The notes under the pieces are model-generated. The model was not told the origin of the DNA. It ran no database searches and was given only the letters and a program-made list of their open reading frames with translations. A program made the position numbers and the translations under genes. From positions 313,745,128 to 313,809,127 of the forward strand of contig CM060964.1 of assembly GCA_030765045.1 (NCBI GenBank): DNA of 64,000 nt. Reading direction: 5' to 3'. Shown here piece by piece: positions 11,552 through 21,027 of the stretch; positions within the stretch are counted from its first letter, which is position 1; each line of letters begins with the position of its first letter. The DNA is from Tenodera sinensis (lineage: Eukaryota; Arthropoda; Insecta; Mantodea; Mantidae).

Positions 11552-11745
11552 CGCAAAAGTTAAAGGCATATGGTACTGCAGACTCCAACGAATCCTAAGC
11601 TTGCCCCTCCTACCAGCGCTGCCGAATGTGGTACAAGCATCTCACGCGCTCCTGCTTACAGAACCTCTGCCGGTACACGCAATACGCTTGGCAACAGCGC
11701 TCCGGTTGAGTATTGGCCAGCGTTCACATGTCTTTAACTTTTGCG
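11552..11745. mobile_element. Small TIR element (MITE) inside HR1 copy F
   Basis: Perfect 14-bp inverted termini CGCAAAAGTTAAAG bound a 194-bp GC-rich insert. Comparison with uninterrupted HR1 copies shows foreign sequence between TTTGGTC and CTCTTGAGGTTTACC. Inner similarity (CATATG versus CATGTG) suggests the TIR is longer than 14 bp. The right end continues as AGCAGTGTA, which on the other strand resembles hAT-type ends (CACTGCTCGCAAA). No target duplication was found, so the class is tentative. Confidence 0.65.
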
Positions 11746-12052
11746 AGCAGTGTAGCTCTTGAGGTTTACCAGTTATGCAAAAGTCATCAAGAGTAAACAG
11801 AACTACATGGAGTAGAGCCAGAAAATTCAAAATATACATTTCGTTTGCTATAAAAATATCTCAAACATATGGCCTTTTAATTAAAATTGTTAGAGCCATT
11901 TTCGAGGAAATCAAAATTTTCTAAAAATTTTGCATCTAAAAGGTAGTTTAGGGTGGAAGAATTTTCCTCAAAATCTGCATGTCGCGTCCTTAAAGCGCAT
12001 TAAACTTAAATACCAACTTTGGTATGGTTTTTAATCGACTTTTCGTTTTTCA

Positions 12053-12055
<3 letters not shown>

Positions 12056-12136
<81 letters not shown>
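12056..12136. repeat. (TC)n(CA)n microsatellite in HR1 copy F
   Basis: About 30 TC units are followed by about 9 CA units at the microsatellite spot of HR1. Confidence 0.95.
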
Positions 12137-12240
12137 AGCACACCTTTTTTTTATCCAGGGTGCCTCAAAACATATATTTCCGTTGAAAACTTGACATCGA
12201 ATTTTTGGGTGGAATACGTAGTAGAGAAAGTAAAAAAAGA

Positions 12241-12892
12241 GTAGTTTCTTATTTACTCAACAGCAAAATATCACAGTTTGTGTTTTAAAGCACCTAAGTC
12301 AACTCAACTGTAAATTTGGGTGAAGACTGATATCGAAATTATGGCTCCTGTAAATAAAATTATTTAAAATAAAATTAATAAATGAGGAAGTAATTATTAT
12401 AATTATTAATTGTCGATTAGGAATTTATAACGAACCAAGGAAGTAAAATCACTTTAAATAGTAATGTCGATGGATATGCTATATAATGTTAGAATTTATA
12501 AAGTTTGTCACACAGGACAATTAGTTTATGGTTACCAGATAGCTAAATAGGTCATTTGCGAAGGCCTGAATTCCATCGACTAATTCGTAGAATTCGCTCG
12601 GTGACTAGGCAGGCGTAATTAACGCAAGAAAACTGGATTTCAAAATTAATTACCGTGCTTGGACCTGAGAATCTCGTGAATTTCTGAGAATTTTATAGGC
12701 GAAGTCGGAGTGAATATCAGGAGACCTTGAAAATTGTAACATCTGTGTAAATCATATTCTATTCTGCTGATAAACGTATCTCAGGATTCTTGTTTTGACT
12801 TTCTTATTAGTACAACTTCAGAAATTAATACTGAAAGGATACACACATTTGATACTGAAAATGTCTAATAATTGATTTATGATATACTAAAG
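12241..12892. other. No recognisable feature
   Basis: AT-rich sequence with no repeats or coding frames that I can support. Confidence 0.4.
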
Positions 12893-13235
12893 GACCGCCT
12901 CCGTATCACAGTTGGTAGCGCGCCTGCCTTTGACGGCAAGGACCGTGTTCGATCCCCTGTACCGGCATGGGATTTTTCCACGCTGGGAGGTCTGGTACGG
13001 GGTACACTCATCCTCATTAGGTTCCTGAGGGGCCAATTGAGGAGCTATCCTGATAGGAAGGTAGCGTCCCTAAAAGGTCAGGTAGTCGCATTACGGTTGG
13101 GGGAGCCGGCGTGCTGACCCCCGCCACCCACAACTTGCACTCCTCCGTGGCCTTGGCTGCGGCTGGAGGACGCAGCGGCCGGGCAATGAGGGTAACCTCT
13201 GCATAGAGAAGACGCCCTTGGGATTATTATACACT
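12893..13235 (+). mobile_element. tRNA-derived SINE, family SA, copy 2
   Basis: The head reads CCGTATCACAGTTGGTAGCG with B-box CGTGTTCGATCCCC. The body matches the 9.1 kb copy: CTGGGAGGTCTGG, ACTCATCCTCATTAGGTTCC, GAGGGGCCAATTGAGGAGC, and a terminal TTGGGATTATTATAC. Similar sequence (TATACTAAA before, TATACACTAAA after) may be a target duplication. Confidence 0.8.
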
Positions 13236-13541
13236 AAATACTTCCATCATTTGTTATTCATAAACCGGTAGAAATATAAAGTGAGACGATTTATCTACTT
13301 TTTACCGCAGTATCCACAGAATTTTAACTCCAATATGTGTTTCCTTTATAATGGCCTCTTAAAGTCAAAATAAAATTTAGCAGGTTACAAACCATTTGAT
13401 ACATGGAACATTTTAGTTAATGTATACGAATTAAACAAATGAAGATCAAAGTAATAAATGCTCCAGAAGAAATATATACAGCTAATTACATTTTGTATAT
13501 TAGGACACCATAACTCCTTTTAACATGTACCACAGGTTCGT

Positions 13542-13573
13542 TGCCCTAACAATTATTTGTCATTGTTAGGGCA
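13542..13573. other. Perfect 12-bp hairpin
   Basis: TGCCCTAACAAT and its exact complement ATTGTTAGGGCA are separated by an 8-base loop. No adjacent gene or T-run gives it a function. Confidence 0.6.
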
Positions 13574-13683
13574 TTTAACTTGTTCTAAAAATAAATCACT
13601 GTTTCTGAACAGGTAGGTATTCCTCAATGTGCAAAATGTCTTGGTAGTCTGAAATAAATTACCTGTACACTTACTTGAACATC

Positions 13684-14030
13684 CTGCATCAGGTGCATCT
13701 CAGAAAACTACAGGAAGAAGGTAGAAGGACAGACGCGAAGGGGCACTTCGGCACTTCGACCTCAGAGAACTTTTCTGCCTATGCCCCGAAGGGGCTCCCC
13801 CGGGAGGGAGGGGTGAGGTGAGAGGAGATAGACGGTGGCCAGACAACAGGTGAGCAGGCACAGCAGAGGGCAGGGCCCCTACATTTTCCCAGTTAGAAAC
13901 TCCCTGACACCAGCCAGTACACCGATCCCGCCTGAGTGGCAGTAGGCCGCCTGCAGGGGCCCCCACCGAGTCTCAAGGGCCGGTGCCGGAGCCCGGTTAC
14001 CGTAACAGAGGACGGAGTCACTCAGAGCAT
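13684..14030. other. GC-rich patch next to a SINE
   Basis: This is markedly GC-rich compared with its surroundings and contains short palindromes such as CCCCGAAGGGGC and CTCCCCCGGGAG. It directly abuts the tRNA-derived element at 14031-14320 and may be the 3' body of that element. I see no coding signal. Confidence 0.4.
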
Positions 14031-14320
14031 TTCATCCCACCATGCTGCACCCGAACGCCTGTTGACACTTTCGACCCTAAAAGAGATCAAACGGATGAAA
14101 GTATGAACAAAATGAGCACTGAAGTGAAATGGAGAGAGAGAAAAGAATGATGGAGCACAATTGATGGCATGACGGCGGGGGAAACCGGAGAACCCGGAGA
14201 AAACCCGCCCCCTGCGCCGGTGTATCCACCACACATCCCACATGTGAACGCCTGAGATCGAACTCGGGTCCCTTTGGTGAGTCAAGCGGTCCAACCGCTC
14301 GGCCGCAACAGCGTCTCTGC
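14031..14320 (-). mobile_element. tRNA-derived SINE, family SD
   Basis: On the minus strand a tRNA-like head reads GCCGAGCGGTTGGACCGC with B-box CGAGTTCGATCTC. It is followed by a body that contains GGGTTTTCTCCGGGTTCTCC (plus strand: GGAGAACCCGGAGAAAACCC). Serine/leucine-type tRNAs have such a GAGCGGTTGG D-arm, but the body and lack of a closed cloverleaf argue for a SINE. The end points are approximate. Confidence 0.65.
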
Positions 14321-14475
14321 ACTTACCTGAAAATAAAAGATATGCAGTATTAGAAGAAAGCTAAATTAAATTGCTGCATTGTCATCAAACAAAATTCCTA
14401 CGGAATAGACGAGCATATTTAGCACATTACATTTGTAATTTAAGATTCACACATGGCTTCAGAAGATCATGGAAC

Positions 14476-14550
14476 GCGAGTGAGTGAGTGAGTGTGTTGG
14501 GTTTAAGGGCCCGTCGACAACTTGGTCATTAGGGCCCTCATGGAACGCAA
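14476..14550 (+). repeat. (GAGT)n-linked repeat fragment, copy 1
   Basis: GAGTGAGTGAGTGAGTG is followed by GGGTTTAAGGGCCCGTCGAC then AACTTGGTCATTAGGGC. The same junction, (GAGT)n followed by GGTTTAAGACTCCGTCGACA, occurs at 47.5 kb. The tetranucleotide is therefore part of a dispersed element. Confidence 0.55.
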
Positions 14551-14989
14551 ACAAAGAAAGTATGTCTCGTTTACATATAGAGGGCGTACAAAAGTAATGG
14601 TAGTAATAGTGTTAGTAGTAGTAGTGGTAGTAGCGGTAGTGGTACACTTGTTCAGAACAATCAGCGAGTCACACTTGCCGTTCCCTCCTTTAAAGTAATT
14701 GTACACGTTTTGAGTAATGTGTGCCGTCTGCTTATGTACTGGTTTTCCACATCCTATAGACGAGGAATTTATTTTATAAGTAGCAGGTGCATTACCTGTT
14801 TCCCACGACCGCCAGATATTTATACAAGTTTAAGCGTCTTGTGTAATCTCTGTTTTGCGCCACTGCTCACGTCAGAATGACTGCATAAGCCTTGCAACTC
14901 TGCCTCGGTAGTTTTGGTTCCTATACACGCACCGGCCACGCGATGTCCTTATCTGCCCCTTCCACAGTCTCAAAATACTCTGAAGTATA

Positions 14990-15028
14990 GTAGTAATAGC
15001 AGTCCTTTTAATAGTAGTGGTAGTAGTG

Positions 15029-15063
<35 letters not shown>

Positions 15064-15291
15064 TGTTGTTGTTGTTGTTGTTGCTGTTGTTGTAGCAGCA
15101 GTAGTAGTAGTAGTAATAATAGTGGTAGTAGTAGTAGTGGTGGTAGTAGTGGTAGTGGTGGTGGTGGTGGTGGTGGTGGTGGTGGTAGTGGTGGTGGTAG
15201 TGGTGGTGGTAGCGGCGGTAGTGGCAGCGGCGGCAGCGGCGGCGGCGGCAGCGGCGGCGGCGGCGGCAGCGGCAGCGGCAGCGGCAGCGGC

Positions 15292-15322
<31 letters not shown>
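14990..15322. repeat. Compound trinucleotide repeat (TAG/TTG/TGG/CGG)n
   Basis: Blocks of GTA, GTT, GGT and GGC units follow each other. A GC-rich core at 15210-15290 is flanked by AT-richer units on both sides. It gives long simple-sequence frames (poly-Ser/Gly plus, poly-Leu/Pro minus, poly-Val/Ala), which I treat as artefacts. A smaller related stretch lies at 14597-14642. Confidence 0.9.
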
Positions 15323-16870
15323 AGGAGATGCCGATATTACAAACTACCTCACGTATGTAGTCAACAAAGTCTCGTTGGCTCAGAGTGCGAAATATTAATT
15401 GCAATATTATGATTTGCATCACATTAATAAGTAATATGTATTAATAAATCGCCATCAATAAACATAATGAAGTTACGATAGGCAAAACTTTGATAAAAGT
15501 TCTGATTACAAAGAAGCTATAATAGACCCTTCAGCTACAAAAAGACGCACACCGTGAAAATAGGCAATTATAAGCACTATAAAACCAGTATATTATACTC
15601 CAGAAGGCTCAAATGTATTTATATGCTCGTATATACAAGCTGTTAGAGGCATAAGTCAGATATTTATATTGGTGATTCAGGATGTAATGCACATCAATAT
15701 TTATTTAATAAGACTAGTATGTTTTAGGTTGGTTAGTAACCCCAAGTACGCATGGCACACTCAAACCATATGTGTTTGTTTTTTCCAAGAGTGCGGGAAG
15801 GGTTGTTGGGAGGCGCGCAGGCCACGTGATATCGACTGTTGCGATGACTCTCACGAAACTAATAACAAACAGAGGAATCAGTCACGGTTCCTACGTACCA
15901 AAGTACTCATTTGTGTTATGCACAACTTAGACTTTCATAGAGAAAGAAAGAAATAAGAAAGGAAGTTTAAATAGTCTAATTGTGGATGTAATATTCATCC
16001 TAGAATTTCCAACACACTCATAGTTTATTTTAATAAGTGAATTCGAATGCTTTGTGCAAGACTAATGACTCTCCAGACTACCTCGACCATCTAGTCAAGT
16101 ATTGCAGTGTGAACAAGTGGAAGCAAAACGTATGGTCTAGAAGATTGATAGGCGTTGTTCATACGGATACATTTTAAGGAAGCATGTTATCAAATTACCT
16201 GCATTAATACCCCTAACATAGATATGAAGTCTGCGATTTAAACAAAGGCGCAAAATAGGCCAATGTTGAACTCCAGCTATCTTATTCGGTGCTTCAAACG
16301 ATTAATGAAAAAGGGAATCCCCTGAGACACCCCATAAGGTTTCCCTCCGTGGTCTATGTGTTGGGGGAAGCAGCTGTACTCCCAGAAGTAAAATGTGGGA
16401 TGTTTCCTTGATACAGGAAAATGCCGTCACAAAAACTCGCGCTACACAAAGCTAATCTGTTTCGTGCACGGTTTAATAACCATGTTACTTAACGGAAATC
16501 GCTTACGGCAAGTAGATTAGCTTCCTAAATAGCCCGTCCTCCTCCCCGCACAGCTGAGACTTGTTACACAAAACGAAGGTGACTTCAACACCACGGCACT
16601 TAACCTTTCTCACCAAGTAAACGTGGTATTCCTTTGCAGCTTTTATAGAACTGTTCCGGAGATGCTGAGGAACATGAAGACCAAGAGCCCAACAATGTTC
16701 AACATAAAAGTTATATGTAACAGTAACACAACTTTCTTTTACTTGCGTCGCTTCACTCATGTATAAAGTGAACAATTCAGGATACAAAAATGTTAAATGT
16801 TGGGCGATAAAAACTATATATCCTGCTATTTTTATCATCTCGACAAGCATTCTTTCTCTGAAATTGCAAC
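15323..16870. other. No recognisable feature
   Basis: About 1.5 kb of AT-rich sequence. The frames at 15669-15956 and 16503-16850 have no motif I recognise. Confidence 0.4.
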
Positions 16871-16901
16871 GCGCACATCAAATTACAAATCTGATGTGCG
16901 C
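16871..16901. other. Perfect 10-bp hairpin at an HR1 end
   Basis: GCGCACATCA pairs with TGATGTGCGC across an 11-base loop. The right arm lies within the first bases of HR1 copy G (CTGATGTGCGCAC), so the pair may reflect the insertion point. Confidence 0.5.
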
Positions 16902-17056
16902 ACTAACCTCACTTTCTCTACCCACTCTTGTACAAAATATTCTTAAACGCGTTTACTCTTCTATCTACCTCGAGTTAATCTAAACAGACGTTTGTGGAAA
17001 TGGTCTTATTACACATTTCCTTTTAGGTGCAATGGAAATAGAAGAATAGCATAGGA
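16886..17056 (-). repeat. HR1 copy G (5' part), split by a LINE
   Basis: Reverse HR1 starts at CAAATCTGATGTGCGCAC and breaks off at AGAATAGCATAGG. It resumes at about 17873 with CTTAAGCGATAGTCAAAAAT. The split lies exactly where uninterrupted copies read CAGTAGGCTTTAAGCGATAG. Confidence 0.75.
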
Positions 17057-17872
17057 TTTTTATTTATTTATTCCTTTATTCGTTTACTCGTTTACTTGTT
17101 TATTTACTTTTTTATTGACTGACTGGCTGACTGACTGACTGACTGCCTGACTGACTGACTGATTTATTTATTTGTTTATTTATTTATTATTTACTTATTT
17201 ATTTTTGTTGGTTTACTTGTTTACTTATTTATTTACTTATTTATTCATTTATTTACACATTTATTTATTCATTTATGCATTTATTCACTCACTCGCTCAA
17301 TCAGTCAATCACTTGGAAACATTGTATTAATCTATGTAAATTATTCACTATGGTACTTTTGAAACGAATTTCTGACGTGTTGAATATACCTACATCAAAA
17401 TAGTGAATACTGTTATATAAATATAAAATTCTATTTACTGGTGAATTTTTATAAAATTCGGTATTTGCTCTTGAGGTGAAAGATAACTTCTTGAATCTAC
17501 TTATTTTGTTTGGCATCTAAAACAACATACTTACAAATAATTTGACTATAACCAATAACCGAATGTACGACTTCATACAAAAACATTAATCCTGCAATTT
17601 CTGTTCTAGCGCTTAAAGTTTTAAATTTAAATATTTTAAAAAGGGTTTCGTCATTTTTGTAGCTAGGGCAACATCCAGTTATTTTAAATAGTACATGTTT
17701 TAAAACTTTTGATTGTACTTTTTCTATTAATTTGACGTATTTTGTGGTGTTAGTATTCCAAATAATAGATACATACTCAAGGCTCTGTCTAACAAAGGAG
17801 TTGTACAGTTAAACTAAGTTTTTTCTTTGAATGTGCATCAATTTCGAATAATGAAGCCTAGATATTAAGCCT
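17057..17872 (-). mobile_element. 5'-truncated CR1-like LINE with a tetranucleotide tail
   Basis: The insert splits HR1 copy G. On the minus strand it reads reverse-transcriptase C-terminus, then 3' UTR, then a degenerate (TAAA)n/(TCAG)n tail at 17057-17300. This matches LINEs whose 3' ends are short tandem repeats instead of poly-A. Flanking AGCATAGG (left) and AGCCTAGG (right) form an 8-bp near-identical target duplication. Priming by target nicking with 5' truncation would explain the structure. Confidence 0.7.
17505..17820 (-). pseudogene. CR1/Jockey-type reverse transcriptase C-terminal fragment
   Basis: An uninterrupted minus-strand frame of about 105 codons without an ATG start reads LYNSFVRQSLEYVSIIWN, then LIEKVQSKVLKHVLFK, then DETLFKIFKFKTLSARTEIA and FLYEV. 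LEY.S..WNP...... IEK.Q is the conserved thumb/C-terminal block of non-LTR reverse transcriptases. It ends at a stop near 17505, and further similarity continues in frame-shifted form towards 17340. It is a 5'-truncated remnant. Confidence 0.8.
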
Positions 17873-17901
17873 AGGCTTAAGCGATAGTCAAAAATTTTAA
17901 G

Positions 17902-18590
17902 AGCATTTTCTTCGTATTAGTTGAGATAAACATTTGTTCAAATTATCTTATTGCTTAAGTTCTTGTAGGTGCAAGGGGAATATTAGAATACAGTAGGCCT
18001 GGAGCGATAGTCACATCTATTAAAGCTTTGAGATCCCGTTCTCCTTGCACGCTTAACATATAAAAAATGAACGATGTTCCATTTCAGGAAAGTTTTTCGA
18101 AACTCACACAAACAACAAGGAATATCTCCGAAATGGTGCACTTTACAAAAAAAAATTATTCATACACAAATCGTGTGTTTTAGTGAGACCTACATTTTTG
18201 TACAGTAAGAGTTTGTCTATCTCTTACGGTTTACGAGTTATTCAAAAGTCATCCAGAGCAAACAGGATTGCATAGGCTATACATATGTCATGTTATTCAA
18301 AATCGTTAGAGCCATTTTCAAGAAAACCAAAATTTTCGAAAAATGTTCCATGTAAAGGGTAGTTCAGGGTGGGGGTGTTTTCATCAAAATCTTAGTATCG
18401 CATACTTAAAAGACATTAAACTTAAATACCAGCTTTGGCTTTTAAATGACTTTTCGTTTTTGAGTTATGCTGTCCACAGACAGACAGACAGACAGACAGA
18501 CACACACACACACGGACCTTTTTCTAAACATGCGTTTTGTGTATTAATATACCGGTGAAATCTGAAATCTCGACATCCAGTTTCCAAAAT
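17902..18590 (-). repeat. HR1 copy H (both ends truncated)
   Basis: Reverse HR1 runs from TTCTTCGTATTAGTTGAGAT to GAAATCTCGACATCCAGTTT. The microsatellite spot is (CAGA)5(CA)n at 18478-18512. It directly follows the 3' remnant of copy G, so two HR1 copies were already adjacent or duplicated here. Confidence 0.8.
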
Positions 18591-19389
18591 TTTAAATAGT
18601 AAATTTTGAAACATTTGCGCATTCTTTTGCTTATCATGAATTAGGTATTAGCACATGCAAATGTGATTCTAAACAGTACTCCATTTTTTGCATTGCCGAA
18701 ATTAATTCTGTGCGGATATGTATCATAATAACATGATGGGAATAAAAACATTACCTCTGGCGATATAACGAGTTATTTATTATGAAAAATGTGTTTTACC
18801 TGTACTTATATTTATTATATCACGAATAGAGCCTCAAAGATAAATAATACAAGTAAAATATAATATAATACAATGTCGGCTTATAAAATATTAGTGATTA
18901 TTCCATACTGAGAGGTATTAAATTATCATACACGAATTGAATTATTACCTGCCAAATCCTTTGTTTTCTACAAATTATCACTAGATGATTCTTTGTTTAG
19001 CCGCTGTCGCTAACTGCATCGCAAAAATGGCTAAAAAACAATTTACTATACATTACAATCAAAATAGTACTCCATTTCAATTTGACAACTGTGGTATTAA
19101 CAACTGTTATTTTAATAATTAATCTATTTTTCCAGAAGAAAGGTTATTTGTTGATTTGTTCTGTTAGAACAAAACAGAAGATCCAAACACATGTAATTAT
19201 TGGGTTTCGTTTTCCTCAGTTGGCAGTGCTAAACAAAATTAATATAGTTTAGGCCATCTATAGAATATAGAACTTTATGGCCATATCTTTGCGATGTAGT
19301 GTTTAAATTCTTATTTTATTTATGAAATAGTCCAGATAAACATCATTCAACGGTCTGACCTTCCCACAAAAATTCTCTCCACATCAGAT
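18591..19389. other. No recognisable feature
   Basis: AT-rich sequence without repeats or frames I can support. The last bases (ACATCAGATC at 19380-19389) echo the HR1 terminus. Confidence 0.4.
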
Positions 19390-19519
19390 CTTTACTCTCT
19401 CTACTACGTATAGTAAATAGAGGAAGTATTGTATTCCACTCAAAAAATTGATATCGAGATTTCACCGGAAATATATGTTTTGAGGCCCGGTGAATAAGAA
19501 AAAAATCTTTAGAAAAAGA

Positions 19520-19594
<75 letters not shown>

Positions 19595-20292
19595 ATGTCT
19601 GAAAACGACATAACTCAAAAACGAAAAGTCCTTTAAAAACCAAACTTGGTGTTCAAGGTTAATATCTTATACGCATATCTTTCAAGAATGCGACAGGAAG
19701 ATTTTGAAGAAAATTCGTCCACTCTAAACTACCCTTTACATGGAAACTTTTTCGAAAATGTTGATGTTCTCGAAAATGGCTCTTAATGATTTTGATTAAA
19801 ATGCCTGTCATATTTTATGGCAAATTATTTTGAATTTTCGTCTATAACCTATGTAGTCCTGTTTACAGGGATGACTTTTGCAGAACTGATAAACCGTATG
19901 AGATAGACCAGATCTTACTGTACAAAAAACGCAGGTCTTGCTAAAGCATACCTTTTTTTTTTTTTTTTTTTTTTTCCCCTTTTTGGAGATATTCCTTGTT
20001 ACTTGTCTGAGTTTTGGAATACTTAAAACTTTCGTCAAATGGAAGATCGTTATTCATTTTTTATATCTTAGCCGTGCAAAGGGAACGGAAATTCAGAGCT
20101 TTAAAAGATTTGACTATCGTTCTAAGTCTGCTGTATTCCCATATTTTCCTTGCACCTACAAGCAAATAAGCAATAAGATAATTTCTGGAAAGGTTTATCT
20201 CAACTAACACGAAGAAGATATAGGAATAAGAGTTTGTAAGAATGGTTAGTACAAGAGTAGGGAAAATCATGTGAGTGCAGTACATCAGATTC
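19390..20292 (+). repeat. HR1 copy I (full length)
   Basis: The forward copy runs from TTTACTCTCTCTACTACG to GTGCAGTACATCAGATTC. It is flanked on the left by CCACATCAGATC, which nearly repeats its own right end. That could be a target duplication or the relic of a neighbouring HR1. Both unstable spots are expanded: (GT)n at 19523-19592 and poly-T at 19952-19976. Confidence 0.88.
19523..19592. repeat. (GT)n microsatellite in HR1 copy I
   Basis: About 35 GT units lie at the conserved microsatellite position of HR1. Confidence 0.96.
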
Positions 20293-21027
20293 TTTGGCCA
20301 GATATTGTGAGCTTCCTGTTTTACCTATGTTATTTCATCGAAATAATAAACGTCTAAATATTAAAAACGTTGTAAAGGTTTCTATCCTCCATCCTTTGGT
20401 TTTCTACTTTGGAATTCTTTATACTTCCAAACAAAAGGCAGTTGACAATATCAGCAAAGAAGACCTCTGCTCCCAGCTGTTCCAAGATTAGTACATCACA
20501 GAAGATGTTTGAGATTAGAATTCTCTCGAGGGTGCATCTGACAATAAGTAGGCTTCAGCTTCCGCTCGCGTATGCAATTTCAGACTATGAACGCCTACCC
20601 ACTATCGTGGATTATAAATTATTTGTAAAGCAAGTGATCTAATATTTCAGTGTAAGGACCGCTGTCTGAAGAAGACAAAGCTCCGGGCTGCCTCAAGACG
20701 CGGGATCCCCTGACAGCTCAACAAATTGTCTTCCAGCTCAATACCATCCCTCATCTTACGGATACCATGTTACAAACGTGAAAGCCATTTGTCTTCGGAA
20801 AACGCGACGCCCCGGCTCTCTCCCTTGCGGCGTGACGTCACAGGAAATTATATTAAAACCCAGGAACAAATACCTGGCGACTTCGCATCCCTGGGAAGCG
20901 TTCTACTATGCTGTCAAATGAAAAAAAGAACGAAGAAGAAAAAAATACAAGAGGTCTGAGTGACGTTTATAGCCTGTGTTTTCTCCGTGGACGTCCGCGG
21001 AATGTTTAACGACAAAAGTAACAGTAT
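20293..21027. other. Unassigned sequence, possibly a decayed LTR in part
   Basis: 20640-20960 is GC-richer than its flanks. It contains a palindromic TGACGTCA (about 20833-20840), followed 15-25 bases later by ATTATATTAAAAC, the arrangement of an ATF/CREB site and a TATA-like box. No second copy occurs in the window, so an LTR identity is only inferred. Confidence 0.35.

Larger units (their letters stand above)
11167..12240 (-). repeat. HR1 dispersed repeat, copy F (full length, interrupted)
   Basis: This reverse copy runs from GATGTGTTGTGCTCACATGA to GGTGGAATACGTAGTAGAGA then AAGTAAAA. It is interrupted by about 210 bp at 11543-11754. Its microsatellite spot is expanded to (TC)n(CA)n. Confidence 0.9.

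Noticed and set aside
14914..15422. Long Ser/Gly, Leu/Pro and Val/Ala frames of 130-150 codons
   Set aside because: All three lie on the compound trinucleotide repeat and exist in both strands. No unique protein sequence is attached.
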